Counted from the first letter of the stretch, positions 1 through 8,402 are shown. The stretch is 64,000 bases of DNA from Clostridia bacterium (GCA_017408985.1 JAFQTO010000049.1:18417-82416), one strand, 5' to 3'. Notes: generated by a model not told the origin, from the sequence alone. Numbers and translations: made by a program.

Positions 1-193
1 GCAGGTCGGCTTTTATACCCGCAATCACATCATAGCTGAGTTCTCCGTCAATGTATGAATGGACATCGTTGGTGTACAGGATCACGATATCGTCCGATAA
101 CGGAGAATCGGATGCCGATACTGTCGGCTGAAAGATGCTTGTTAGTAACACGGCGCAAAGGATCACTGAGATAAGTCTTTTTTGTGCTTTCAT
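1..193 (-). CDS. 5'-nucleotidase/UshA-type metallophosphatase, N-terminal fragment
   Basis: The gene runs off the left edge; only the first 64 codons are present. They begin with a basic N-terminus, a hydrophobic signal-peptide core and a probable cleavage after VSA. The mature protein starts with DIVILYTNDVHSY, the first metal-binding block (Asp and His) of the calcineurin-like 5'-nucleotidase/UshA family, which hydrolyses extracellular nucleotides. The start is chosen because GGAGGTG lies 8 bases upstream and a consensus promoter precedes it. Export and family are well supported. The substrate and the presence of a C-terminal nucleotidase domain or wall anchor cannot be judged from this fragment. 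Confidence 0.85.
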   Translation of the reverse strand, partial: MKAQKRLISVILCAVLLTSIFQPTVSASDSPLSDDIVILYTNDVHSYIDGELSYDVIAGIKADL

Positions 194-255
194 AACAGTA
201 CACCTCCGAAATACGAAAAAGTTGTTTTGGCCGCCAATACGTTTCTGTTGTCAAT

Positions 256-284
256 ATTATAAAACGAAGCCACGGATATTTCAA
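256..284 (-). promoter_or_regulatory. Sigma-A promoter of the 5'-nucleotidase gene
   Basis: On the minus strand, TTGAAA (279-284) and TATAAT (256-261) are separated by 17 bases, about 60 bases ahead of the start codon. Confidence 0.75.
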
Positions 285-344
285 TTCCCTGAATCAAAAT
301 ATCACGCTGATAAAACTCAGGCCCGCCTGTCTCAGCTTTTTTGT

Positions 345-373
345 TTGCATTGGCGGCGTATCTGTACTATAAT
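345..373 (+). promoter_or_regulatory. Sigma-A promoter of the 411-3199 gene cluster
   Basis: TTGCAT (345-350) and TATAAT (368-373) are separated by 17 bases. A start site near 380 would leave a short leader before the AAAAGGAGA ribosome site and the ATG at 411. Confidence 0.75.
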
Positions 374-410
374 CGTGGTATCAGATAATCCATAAAAAGG
401 AGACTGTATT

Positions 411-1604
411 ATGCTCCACAGTACTCTTCCCGAAACTCCCGCGCAGGCGGCGGTGATAGCCCGCTCACGTCAGCTGACCGACTTTTGCTGGACGCCCCTC
501 AGAGACGTGCCTACCTATACCCGCGCCCTCGGCAATACCGTACTGCCTGCGGGTGTTCCCGTAACGGGATTTCCCTACGCATCCACCGAAGCCACCGACA
601 AATTCCTGTGCGAGAACGTGTCGTTTGAGAGTTTTCTCACCGCCATTGCCAACCCCGACAGCAAGCTGTATCAGCCCGGGCAGGCGGCTTTTAACGCCTG
701 CAACTACGGCATAGTGTGCAACGGACTTGCGAGGTTTGCTTTCGGCATCCGTCGGCGCATTTCCACCGCCCGCTGGCATACTGTCCCCGGTATGTACAGG
801 GTCAAATCCGCCGGTGAGTACACCTTTGAGGATATGCGTCTGTGCGACGTACTGTATGCCCACGGCGGCAGCCGCAGTCACGTTGCGCTTATAACCGACC
901 TTCTGCGGGATGACGGCGGCGTGATCCGCGAGGTGGAGGTCAGCGAGGCTATACGCCCCAGCTGCACCCGCCGCAGATTTGACAGCCGGGTGTTTTTTGG
1001 CAAGTTTGAGCAGTTTGCGCTGTGGCGGTACGAGTATCTTGATAGCGTGCCTCTCTTTGACACAGACGCCGATGCTCTGCTGCACAGCGGTCTTGACAAA
1101 ATAACCCCTGCCATAACAGTTGACAACGGCAACCATTCCAACTATCTTGCCTCCCGGCAGGTGATAATATCAACCTTCATCGACACCGATGACGTCATCG
1201 AGATATACAGAAACGGCGAGATGACACAGTCTCTGCCCATCCGCGGCAGGGCGGTCATCCCTTACTATCCTCCGGAAGGGCACTACACCCTCAGGCTGCA
1301 GAAAAACGGCGGCTGCGCGGAGTTCTGCGTATGTGACGCAAGCTTCAGCCACAGCGTTGAAAACGGCTGTATAACGGTCGATGTACAAGGGTATACAGAG
1401 GGCAGCAGTATACTGTACTTTGATTTCAGGCAGGCGGGTACTGCAGGCGCCAAAGCCGCCTCGCTGGAAAAATACGAGGAGCTGACCGAAAGCGAAAAGC
1501 ACAGCGGCGTGTGGACACGCCTCATCCCCAAGGGCGGCGCGCATTTCAAGATATATTTTGAAAACGAGTACGGCGTATGGACTCTGCCCATGCGCAAGAT
1601 ATAA
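411..1604 (+). CDS. Orphan NlpC/P60-like protein of unknown function
   Basis: This is a 397-residue protein with no signal peptide or membrane segment. Residues 95-165 contain the blocks ACNYGIVCNGLARFAFGI and HGGSRSHVALITDLL, which resemble the nucleophile-Cys block (Cys103) and the catalytic-His strand (His157) of NlpC/P60-like cysteine peptidases. The rest, including the beta-rich C-terminal 150 residues, is not recognised. It heads a cluster with a PHP phosphatase and a ZIP transporter (gaps of 26 and 12 bases) behind a good promoter. It could be a distant relative of the array of NlpC-like proteins at 28.6-56.6 kb, but shares no obvious DUF11 domain with them. The peptidase assignment is inference from two short blocks. 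Confidence 0.6.
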   Translation: MLHSTLPETPAQAAVIARSRQLTDFCWTPLRDVPTYTRALGNTVLPAGVPVTGFPYASTEATDKFLCENVSFESFLTAIANPDSKLYQPGQAAFNACNYGIVCNGLARFAFGIRRRISTARWHTVPGMYRVKSAGEYTFEDMRLCDVLYAHGGSRSHVALITDLLRDDGGVIREVEVSEAIRPSCTRRRFDSRVFFGKFEQFALWRYEYLDSVPLFDTDADALLHSGLDKITPAITVDNGNHSNYLASRQVIISTFIDTDDVIEIYRNGEMTQSLPIRGRAVIPYYPPEGHYTLRLQKNGGCAEFCVCDASFSHSVENGCITVDVQGYTEGSSILYFDFRQAGTAGAKAASLEKYEELTESEKHSGVWTRLIPKGGAHFKIYFENEYGVWTLPMRKI

Positions 1605-1630
1605 ACGCTGCGGAAAAAGGAGATTCTGAT

Positions 1631-2434
1631 ATGCTCACCAATTATCATACACACACTCTGTTCTGCGACGGCGACCACTCTGCCGAGGATATGGTGCTGT
1701 CGGCAATAGACAAGGGATTCTGTGCGCTGGGATTTTCGGGACACGGGTATACCGATTTTGACCTGAGCTACTGCATCAAGGATATGCCCGGCTACATCAG
1801 CGAGATCAACCGCCTCAAGGACAAATACAAAGACCGCATCGAGATATATCTGGGTCTGGAGGAGGACGCATACTGCCTCTGTGACCGCAGTAAATACGAC
1901 TACATAATCGGCTCCTGCCACTATGCAAAGGTGCAGGATCAATACTACGCCATTGACTCGGGCGCAGAGTATTTCAGAGAGTGTCTTGAGCAGTTTGGCG
2001 GCGACGTATGCAAGCTTGCCGATAATTATTACGGGTATTTTGTGGACTATATCCTCTCCCGCAAGCCCGATATCGTGGGACATTTTGACCTGATAACCAA
2101 GTTTGACGAGCTTGGCGAAAGCATACTGCTGAATAACCCCGACTACAACGCTCTTGCCGAGAAATATATGGCACAAGCCGCACGCTCGGGCTGTATATTC
2201 GAGGTCAACACGGGCGCTATCAGCCGCAAGGTGCGCACCACTCCCTACCCTGCCGCAAATCTGCTGCAGGTGCTGAAAAAGGAGGGTGCCCCCATCACCC
2301 TCTCCTCGGACAGCCATAACAAGGACACCCTGGACTGCGCATTTGATGAGACACGCAGGTATCTGTTTGATCTGGGCTTCCGCAAGCTGTACGCCCTTTA
2401 CGACGGCAGGTTTCAGCCATTTGATCTGATATAA
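1631..2434 (+). CDS. PHP-family histidinol-phosphatase-like hydrolase
   Basis: The protein has 267 residues starting MLTNYHTHTLFCDGD, the first PHP metal-binding motif (HTH). Later blocks GFSGHGY, GLEED, GSCHY, GHFDLITKF and LSSDSHN supply the remaining His, Glu and Asp ligands expected of HisK-type histidinol-phosphatases, and the length is typical. The upstream in-frame extension to 1577 lies inside the previous gene, and AAAGGAG precedes this ATG, so 1631 is preferred. No other histidine-biosynthesis genes are nearby, so the substrate could be another small phosphoester. Confidence 0.85.
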   Translation: MLTNYHTHTLFCDGDHSAEDMVLSAIDKGFCALGFSGHGYTDFDLSYCIKDMPGYISEINRLKDKYKDRIEIYLGLEEDAYCLCDRSKYDYIIGSCHYAKVQDQYYAIDSGAEYFRECLEQFGGDVCKLADNYYGYFVDYILSRKPDIVGHFDLITKFDELGESILLNNPDYNALAEKYMAQAARSGCIFEVNTGAISRKVRTTPYPAANLLQVLKKEGAPITLSSDSHNKDTLDCAFDETRRYLFDLGFRKLYALYDGRFQPFDLI

Positions 2435-2446
2435 GGAGATGAGAAT

Positions 2447-3199
2447 ATGCAGCTCGTTCTGCTGACCGCCGCAGGTGTAGGCGGTGCTACGCTGTTCGGT
2501 GTTATTATCGGCTTTTTGTTTCGGAAAGCTTCCCACCGTTTTTCGGACATAATACTGTCTTTTGCCGCAGGAGTCATGCTTGCCGCCGCCGTATTGGGAC
2601 TTATCGTACCCTCTCTTGAATACGGGGGCAAGCAGGGTATCATCGTTACCGTTGCAGGCATATTTGCGGGTGCGCTCTGTCTCAGTCTTGCCGACCGACT
2701 CATACCCCATCTGCACAGACTTCAGGGTGACGACGGCGAAAAGCACACCGACTCACGGGCAAGCAAGGTGCTTTTGTTCGTTATGGCTATCGCCATACAC
2801 AACCTGCCCGAGGGTATTGCCGCAGGTGTAGGCTTCGGCTCGGGCGACACAGGTCAGGCTATGCTGATAGCCGGAGGTATAGCCCTGCAGAATATACCCG
2901 AAGGAATGGTCATCGTCGGACCTATGCTGGCATCGGGCATCTCCCCGTCCAAGACCCTGCTGTACGCCTCGCTGACCGGTGTGGTGGAGGTGGCGGGCAC
3001 CCTTATAGGGTATTTTGCCGTCAATCTGGCATCGGCGATACTGCCTTTTGCTCTGGCTTTTGCGGGAGGCACCATGCTCTACGTTATAAGCGACGAGATG
3101 ATCCCCGAGACCCACGCTCACGGCAGCGAAAGGGGTGCCACCTACGCCCTGCTTGCAGGCTTCTGCCTGATGCTCGTTTTTGACGTTTTATTGGGATAA
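2447..3199 (+). CDS. ZIP-family divalent metal transporter
   Basis: This is a 250-residue integral membrane protein with about eight hydrophobic segments. It carries the two ZIP signature helices, AIHNLPEGIAAGVGFG around residues 110-125 and ALQNIPEGM around 146-154, whose His, Asn, Pro and Glu residues line the metal path. A loop with LHRLQGDDGEKHTD lies between the early and later helices. The family (ZupT/GufA-like) imports zinc or other divalent metals; the metal cannot be read from sequence. It lies 12 bases after the PHP gene, whose enzyme needs metal, and is followed by a terminator. Confidence 0.88.
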   Translation: MQLVLLTAAGVGGATLFGVIIGFLFRKASHRFSDIILSFAAGVMLAAAVLGLIVPSLEYGGKQGIIVTVAGIFAGALCLSLADRLIPHLHRLQGDDGEKHTDSRASKVLLFVMAIAIHNLPEGIAAGVGFGSGDTGQAMLIAGGIALQNIPEGMVIVGPMLASGISPSKTLLYASLTGVVEVAGTLIGYFAVNLASAILPFALAFAGGTMLYVISDEMIPETHAHGSERGATYALLAGFCLMLVFDVLLG

Positions 3200-3204
3200 A
3201 AGAT

Positions 3205-3237
3205 AAAAAGTGCGCCGGCGAAAGCAGCGCACTTTTT
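3205..3237. terminator. Bidirectional terminator between convergent genes
   Basis: The arms AAAAAGTGCGC and GCGCACTTTTT flank an 11-base loop. The T-rich arm on each strand lets it serve both the ZIP gene (plus) and the PHP gene ending at 3257 (minus). Confidence 0.85.
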
Positions 3238-3256
3238 GTTTGTTATTTTGGGTCTG

Positions 3257-4273
3257 TTATTCCAGCTCGTCACGGAAGATGCCTCTGGTATCCGCCCATC
3301 TGCCCTCGCTGTCAATTACCGAAAATCTGATGAATGGGGCGCGGGGGTTGATAACGAAATCAGCCTCCGTCACGCTTTTGCCCTCTTCGGCTCTCAGCGT
3401 GGGCGGGCGTTTGCCGCCGTAGTGCATAATGATCTGTTTTGCAGGCGAGGTCTCTATATGGGCAACGCCGTTGTCTATATAGAGAGCTTTTATCTCGGGG
3501 CCCTGTGAGGAATAAAAATCGCCCTTCTCCAGCGCGGAGAATATCCCCGAATAGGTAAACTCAGGTGCCATAATATAGGTAAACGCGCCCAGCGAGTCGC
3601 ACATAGGATGACCTACGGGGTAGGAGTTGTGGTTGTCGTCAGCACCGTGGCAGAACATACGCTTGCCGCGGCGGAGCAAAAACTCGTACAACTGTCCGTT
3701 ATGCTCAAGTCTGTCCTCCACATAGGAGTTGTAGTTGCACATCTCCATACTGAAAAATCCCTCGTACTGAGCTATCCTCTCCCAGTCCTCCATAGACCAA
3801 TAGGGGTGGTTATAGGTGCAGATATAGCCGTTCTCCCGGGCGGTGGCGACTACCTCGTTGACGTACTCGGGAGTATAGGTGCGGGAGCGGGTAGTGCCGA
3901 CCTTGACCAGGGATGCGCGGCGGGCGGGGTCTTTGATATAATGGCAGTAGTCCTCGTCATAGCCTACGTAATCGGTGTTGTGGGGGTTGCGGGCGTACAG
4001 ATTGAAATGTATCTCGGGGCCTAACTTGTCGTATTTTTTCTCGTCGTTGCCGCGGATGTATATCTCGTAGCCGGTGAGCATAATAAAATCCTCATCGGAC
4101 AGAGCGCTGTGATCAAAAGGATATTCGTGGTCGGTTATAGCAAGTACGCTGTAGCCGTTTGACTTGTACAGCGTCTTCATCTCCTCTGGGGTGAGATGTC
4201 CGTCGGACAAGGTGCTGTGGCTGTGCAGGTTTGCCTTGTACTGAGGCGCACCGCGTTTGATTATCTCTAACAT
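3257..4273 (-). CDS. PHP-domain metal-dependent phosphoesterase
   Basis: A 338-residue protein starting MLEIIKRGAPQYKANLHSHS. The blocks NLHSHSTLSDG and AITDHEY are the first two PHP metal motifs, followed by TGYEI, TYNHPYW and HGADDNHN. The early part resembles TrpH/YciV-type PHP phosphoesterases; the C-terminal 80 residues form a beta-rich appendage beginning near FSALEKGDFYSSQGPE, as in a family of uncharacterised clostridial PHP proteins. It lies 39 bases downstream of the M20 peptidase gene and is probably co-transcribed with it. The substrate is unknown. Confidence 0.82.
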   Translation of the reverse strand: MLEIIKRGAPQYKANLHSHSTLSDGHLTPEEMKTLYKSNGYSVLAITDHEYPFDHSALSDEDFIMLTGYEIYIRGNDEKKYDKLGPEIHFNLYARNPHNTDYVGYDEDYCHYIKDPARRASLVKVGTTRSRTYTPEYVNEVVATARENGYICTYNHPYWSMEDWERIAQYEGFFSMEMCNYNSYVEDRLEHNGQLYEFLLRRGKRMFCHGADDNHNSYPVGHPMCDSLGAFTYIMAPEFTYSGIFSALEKGDFYSSQGPEIKALYIDNGVAHIETSPAKQIIMHYGGKRPPTLRAEEGKSVTEADFVINPRAPFIRFSVIDSEGRWADTRGIFRDELE

Positions 4274-4312
4274 ATTGTCTGCCTCCGTTTATGCCATTCT
4301 CCCGTGCAGAGT

Positions 4313-5461
4313 TTACTCACCCTTGAAATAGTCGGTGATGACTGCGGCCATGACCTTGGCGCGACGTGCAAGGCTGGGGATATAGGCTTTTTCTCTGGTG
4401 GAGTGGGTACCCGTACCGCAAACGCCTGTGGAGCATATGGCGGTGACGCCGCTCATTGCGGCAAAGACCACGTCAGAGCCGCCGCCCACTATCTGAGAGG
4501 AGAACTCCTCAAGTCCGTACTCGCTTGCCACGCTGCGGATCTTGTCGAAAAAGGCGAGGGTGCTGTCGCTTGCCTCAAAGGGAGGACGGTGCAGCTGGGG
4601 CAGTATAGCCTTGCCCACGGCACCGGTCAGGGTGCAGTTTTCGGCTATCTTGGTCACGTTGGCGGCTGCTTCGTGCATATCCTTGTCGGTCAGCGCCCTT
4701 ATGTCCACCTCAAACCAGCAGCTCTCGGCAACGGCGTTGGACACGGTCCCGCCGTGGATAACGCCGCAGTTATAGGTAGTGCCGCCCTTTTGGGACAGCG
4801 CCTCGATGGCGAGGATCTTGAGACAGCACTCTTTGATAGCCGAAACGCCGTCAAAATAGTTGTTGCCTGCGTGGGCGGCTTTGCCCGTGACCTCGACCTT
4901 GACCTTAAAAACGCTCTTTCGGCCTACGGTCAGCTTGCCCTCTGTGCCCGTCTCGCTGTTGAAGAGAGCTATTGCGCCCTTGTTCTGCTCAACGATGAAA
5001 TCACGGCTGGTGGGGGTGGTTATCTCCTCGTCGGGGGTCAGGATAAGTTTGAGCTTGTGGGCGCAGTAGCCTGTCTCGCGGAGGGCTTCCATTGCCAGCA
5101 TAGCGCAGGCGATACCGCCCTTGCAGTCGATACAGCCGGGGCCGTGAAGCCAGTCGTCCTCTTCCCACACCACCTGCTCACCGAAAGCGCCCATAGGATG
5201 CACGGTATCCATATGCGCCATAAAGGTGAAGGTGCCCTCTTCCTCGCCCGTTGACGTCTCAACGGTCAGCATTTTGCCCAGACCGAGGTCGGGATACTGA
5301 ATAACGGTAAAACCGCGGGAAGAAGCAAAGGCAACGATAAAGTCAACAACCTTGTTGACCTGCTCTACATTGCGGGAGGGGCTCTCTATGGCTGCGATAT
5401 CCTTCCAGAACTGTTTGTAGACGGGCTGAAGAGTGTCTATTGCAGAAAAAAGCTTGTTCAT
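4313..5461 (-). CDS. M20-family metallopeptidase (glutamate carboxypeptidase-like)
   Basis: The protein has 382 residues. AHMDTVHP (His83, Asp85), GPGCIDCKGG (Asp112) and LTPDEE (Glu145, Glu146) are the two-zinc and catalytic residues of M20 peptidases. A dimerisation-type insert starts with KSVFKVKVEVTGKAAHAGNN. The likely reaction is removal of a C-terminal residue, such as glutamate, from small peptides or acyl amino acids in the cytoplasm; peptidase T and succinyl-diaminopimelate desuccinylase are alternatives. There is no signal peptide. A minus-strand promoter lies at 5499-5527. Confidence 0.88.
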   Translation of the reverse strand: MNKLFSAIDTLQPVYKQFWKDIAAIESPSRNVEQVNKVVDFIVAFASSRGFTVIQYPDLGLGKMLTVETSTGEEEGTFTFMAHMDTVHPMGAFGEQVVWEEDDWLHGPGCIDCKGGIACAMLAMEALRETGYCAHKLKLILTPDEEITTPTSRDFIVEQNKGAIALFNSETGTEGKLTVGRKSVFKVKVEVTGKAAHAGNNYFDGVSAIKECCLKILAIEALSQKGGTTYNCGVIHGGTVSNAVAESCWFEVDIRALTDKDMHEAAANVTKIAENCTLTGAVGKAILPQLHRPPFEASDSTLAFFDKIRSVASEYGLEEFSSQIVGGGSDVVFAAMSGVTAICSTGVCGTGTHSTREKAYIPSLARRAKVMAAVITDYFKGE

Positions 5462-5498
5462 AGCGCAATTGCTCCTTTTTGGTAATAATATCAGTTAC

Positions 5499-5527
5499 AT
5501 AATAGCATATTTGCCGGCGGTTGGAAA
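5499..5527 (-). promoter_or_regulatory. Probable promoter of the M20 peptidase-PHP operon
   Basis: On the minus strand, TTTCCA (5522-5527) and TATTAT (5499-5504) are separated by 17 bases. The -35 box matches 4 of 6 positions. Confidence 0.5.
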
Positions 5528-5538
5528 GCACAAATTGC

Positions 5539-5568
5539 AAAAGCGATGCCAAAAACGGCATCGCTTTT
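5539..5568 (-). terminator. Terminator after the small lipoprotein gene
   Basis: The arms AAAAGCGATGCC and GGCATCGCTTTT flank a 6-base loop, 21 bases beyond the stop codon at 5589. Confidence 0.8.
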
Positions 5569-5588
5569 ACGGACAATTTATCCTGTTA

Positions 5589-5786
5589 TTACTTGAACAG
5601 ATTGCCGAGGATATTATTGATGTTATCCTGAGTCTCCAGGCAGTCTTTGCAGACGAAATACTCCTTGCCCAGAACCTCTTTGGTCTCGCCTCTGCCCTTT
5701 TCGCCGCAGATATCGCACTCTTTACCGCAGGCGGCAGCAAACAGCAACATAGCCATTGCCATAACGACCAATACAAACTTCTTCAT
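5589..5786 (-). CDS. 65-residue lipoprotein with a four-cysteine zinc-ribbon-like motif
   Basis: A signal peptide with lipobox FAAAC gives lipidated Cys20. The mature peptide, only 46 residues, holds CDIC (Cys24, Cys27) and CKDC (Cys46, Cys49), separated by a short hairpin-like segment with Gly and charged residues, which is the geometry of a small zinc ribbon. Its own near-perfect promoter, AGTGGGAGG ribosome site and terminator show that it is a real single-gene unit despite its size. The function is unknown; metal binding or redox sensing outside the membrane is possible. Confidence 0.8.
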   Translation of the reverse strand: MKKFVLVVMAMAMLLFAAACGKECDICGEKGRGETKEVLGKEYFVCKDCLETQDNINNILGNLFK

Positions 5787-5818
5787 ATTTCTTTCCTCCC
5801 ACTTGGTAGTTTGAGTAC

Positions 5819-5847
5819 ATTATACAACCATTCTTTGCTTATTTCAA
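5819..5847 (-). promoter_or_regulatory. Promoter of the 65-residue lipoprotein gene
   Basis: On the minus strand, TTGAAA (5842-5847) and TATAAT (5819-5824) are separated by 17 bases. Confidence 0.8.
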
Positions 5848-5880
5848 CCCTAAAAAAGGTTTTGGCCAAAATAATTGCTA

Positions 5881-5909
5881 TTGACAAACCCCCGTGCAGA
5901 TAATATAAT
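5881..5909 (+). promoter_or_regulatory. Consensus promoter of the ilvBN operon
   Basis: A perfect TTGACA (5881-5886) and a perfect TATAAT (5904-5909) are separated by 17 bases. Transcription would start near 5916, just ahead of the T-box leader. Confidence 0.9.
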
Positions 5910-5915
5910 ATAAAA

Positions 5916-6187
5916 AAACTATGTCAAACGCTGGGAAATGGAAGAGTACGGTGTTTGCTGTCACACAGAGAAGTGTCGGTTGGTGCAAGACACGGGGCAG
6001 GACACGGGAAGATCACCATGGAGCGGCTGGACTGAAATCCTACGGCGAGTAAGTTCAGACGGGCACTCCCGTCACAGAGTTAGGATGTGCAGGCATCTGA
6101 AGCGCCTTTTGTAACAAAAAGGAAGAAGAGTGGTACCGCGGAGGCTTCAGCTTTCGTCTCTTTGGGTGAGACGGAGGCTTTTTATTT
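5916..6187 (+). promoter_or_regulatory. T-box leader, isoleucine specifier, controlling ilvBN
   Basis: Stem I pairs CGCT (5929-5932) and ATGG (5938-5941) with CCAT (6016-6019) and AGCG further on. The specifier loop has the AGTA side (5945-5948) and GAAGATCA opposite, placing ATC (Ile) at 6012-6014. The apical part contains CAGAGAAG and GGTTGGTG. The T-box block AGAGTGGTACCGCGG lies at 6127-6141. The terminator arms AGCTTTCGTCTC (6149-6160) and GAGACGGAGGCT (6168-6179) pair perfectly over 12 bases and are followed by a T-run. CTGAAGC (6097-6103) can instead pair with GCTTCAG (6144-6150), overlapping the terminator arm. Uncharged tRNA-Ile should favour read-through into ilvB. Confidence 0.92.
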
Positions 6188-6215
6188 TTTACGCGGTGCC
6201 GAAGGAGGACAAATT

Positions 6216-7913
6216 ATGGACACCAAAAAAATAACCGGTGCGCAGATCGTTATCGAGACCCTTATCGAGCAGGGTGTGACCGACGTGTTCGGCTATCCCG
6301 GCGGTCAGGTGCTGAATATATATGACGAGCTCTACAAGGCAAGTGACCGTATCAATCACTATCTCACCGCCCACGAGCAGGGTGCTTCCCACGCCGCCGA
6401 CGGCTATGCCCGCGCAACGGGCAAGGTAGGCGTGGTCATTGCCACCTCCGGCCCGGGCGCTACCAATCTGGTCACCGGCATCGCTACCGCTATGCTGGAC
6501 TCCATTCCCATGGTGGCTATCACTGGCAACGTGTCCCGCAACCTTATCGGCAAGGACAGTTTCCAGGAGATAAACATCACCGGCGTTACCCTGCCCATTA
6601 CCAAGCACAACTATTTCGTCACCGACGTCAGTGAGCTTGCTGATACCATCCGTGAGGCGTTCAAAATAGCCAAGTCGGGCAGACCCGGCCCCGTGCTGGT
6701 GGACGTGCCCAAGGATATCCAGGCATCCCTCTGTGAGTTTAAGCCTCAGGGCGAAGTTGAGCCCTTTGCCATTCCCTGCGCCGACGACAGCACCATTGCC
6801 GAGGCTGTCAGACTGATAAACGAGTGCCAAAAGCCCTATATCTACGTAGGCGGCGGCGCAGTCAGCGCAAACGTGGGCAGCGAGATCATGGAGCTTGCCG
6901 AAAAAACCGACGCGTATATGGGCTGTACCCTGATGGGTCTGTCGGCTATCCCCACCAACCATCAGAGATTTTTGGGTATGGAAGGTATGCACGGACATTT
7001 TGCATCCTCCGTTGCCAACAGCAACGCCGATCTGGTCATTGCCATCGGCGCACGTTTCAGCGACCGTGCAACGGGCAACACCTCCACCTACTGCAAGGGT
7101 GCAAAGATAATCCAGCTTGACTGCGACCCCTCTGAGATCAACAAGAACATCGGCGTGGACACCGCGCTTATAGGCGATCTCAAGCACTCTCTGCGCGAGA
7201 TACTCAAGGGCACGGTAAAGAGCGAAAAGCCTCTGTGGGATGAGCAGGTGCAGGGCTTTGTCAAAAAAGAAGAGGAGATCGCCGCACGTGCCGCCGAGAT
7301 GGCAGGCACCCGCCTGACCCCCGCTCAGGTATTTGACGTTATCAACGAGCTTAAGAGCCCCGACACGGTAGTTGCCACCGACGTAGGTCAGCATCAGATG
7401 TGGAGCGCACAGTACCTCAAATTTGACAAGGTGCGCAAGTTCGCTTCCTCCGGCGGTCTTGGTACTATGGGCTACGGTATGGGCGCCGCTCTGGGCGCAC
7501 AGGTAGGCAGCGGCACACGGAGCATACTGGTGACCGGTGACGGAAGCTTCGGTATGAACCTCAACGAGCTTGCCACCGTTTCCAGCTACAATATGCCCGT
7601 CACTATCGTTCTGCTCAACAACGGCGTGCTGGGTATGGTGCGTCAATGGCAGACTCTGTTCTACGGCAAGAGATATTCCCACACCATATTGGGCCGCAAC
7701 ACCGATTTTATCAAGCTGGCAGATGCGTTCGGCATCGCGGGCGAGAGGGTGGACACCGCCGAGGGATTCAGGCAGGCTTTTGAGCGTTCGCTGAACGCTG
7801 AGGCTCCCTATCTTATTGAGGTGGCTATAGACAAGGATGAGTTCGTTCTGCCTATGGTACCTCCCGGAGGATCCATGTCCGACCTTATCACCACCAAGGA
7901 GGTCACAGAATGA
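6216..7913 (+). CDS. ilvB: Acetolactate synthase large (catalytic) subunit
   Basis: This 565-residue thiamine-diphosphate enzyme condenses two pyruvates, or pyruvate with 2-oxobutyrate, in branched-chain amino acid synthesis. YLTAHEQGASHAADGYARA holds catalytic Glu53. ATSGPGATNLVTGIA and DSFQE belong to the pyrimidine domain. GDGSFGMNLNEL followed by LLNNGVLGM is the diphosphate/metal block. The central FAD-binding-type domain lies around residues 190-340. The start at 6216 follows GAAGGAGG and gives the expected N-terminus; an in-frame extension to 6087 lies inside the T-box leader and is not translated. The stop overlaps ilvN by 4 bases. Confidence 0.97.
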   Translation: MDTKKITGAQIVIETLIEQGVTDVFGYPGGQVLNIYDELYKASDRINHYLTAHEQGASHAADGYARATGKVGVVIATSGPGATNLVTGIATAMLDSIPMVAITGNVSRNLIGKDSFQEINITGVTLPITKHNYFVTDVSELADTIREAFKIAKSGRPGPVLVDVPKDIQASLCEFKPQGEVEPFAIPCADDSTIAEAVRLINECQKPYIYVGGGAVSANVGSEIMELAEKTDAYMGCTLMGLSAIPTNHQRFLGMEGMHGHFASSVANSNADLVIAIGARFSDRATGNTSTYCKGAKIIQLDCDPSEINKNIGVDTALIGDLKHSLREILKGTVKSEKPLWDEQVQGFVKKEEEIAARAAEMAGTRLTPAQVFDVINELKSPDTVVATDVGQHQMWSAQYLKFDKVRKFASSGGLGTMGYGMGAALGAQVGSGTRSILVTGDGSFGMNLNELATVSSYNMPVTIVLLNNGVLGMVRQWQTLFYGKRYSHTILGRNTDFIKLADAFGIAGERVDTAEGFRQAFERSLNAEAPYLIEVAIDKDEFVLPMVPPGGSMSDLITTKEVTE

Positions 7914-8401
7914 AAAGATTCGTAATAGGCGTTTACGTTGAGAACAAATACGGCGTTCTGGCACGCATCTCGAGTATGATAATGCGCAAAGCCTTTAATA
8001 TCGACTCCATCGCCAGCGGAATGACCAACGACGATGCGTTTTCCCGCATCACCATCACCCTCAGAGGCGAAGATTACCATTGTGAACAGCTTATCAACCA
8101 GCTGCAGAAGCTGCACAACGTCAAGAACGTTGCCGTGCTGACCCGTGACGACTGCGTTGAGCGCGAGCTGATGCTCATCAAGGTCAAAAACTCCCCCGTC
8201 AACCGTCCCGAGGTCATGGCGGCTACCGAAGTTTACCGCGGCAAGATAATCGACTACAATCCCCACACCCTCTGCGTTGAGGTAACGGGCGAGCCCACCA
8301 AGATAAACGCTTTTATCGACGTTATGAAGCCTCTGGGCATCATCGAGATAGTGCGTACCGGTACGGTGGCTATGGAGCGCAGCCGCACTCTGGCAGACTG
8401 A
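7910..8401 (+). CDS. ilvN: Acetolactate synthase small (regulatory) subunit
   Basis: The protein has 163 residues with an N-terminal ACT domain (VIGVYVENKYGVLARISSM, about residues 5-75) that binds branched-chain amino acids for feedback control. A C-terminal small-subunit domain follows, with VMAATEVYRGKIIDY and VEVTGEPTKINAF. Its ATG overlaps the ilvB stop (ATGA), the usual arrangement for translational coupling of the two subunits. Length and layout match IlvN/IlvH of Clostridia. Confidence 0.95.
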   Translation: MKRFVIGVYVENKYGVLARISSMIMRKAFNIDSIASGMTNDDAFSRITITLRGEDYHCEQLINQLQKLHNVKNVAVLTRDDCVERELMLIKVKNSPVNRPEVMAATEVYRGKIIDYNPHTLCVEVTGEPTKINAFIDVMKPLGIIEIVRTGTVAMERSRTLAD

Positions 8402-8402
8402 G

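Noticed and set aside
48..284. 78-codon minus-strand open frame at the left edge
   Set aside because: Overlaps in another frame the 5'-nucleotidase start, which has the ribosome site, promoter and family motif.
1283..2746. 487-codon minus-strand open frame
   Set aside because: Lies opposite the orphan NlpC-like and PHP genes and has no recognisable domain.
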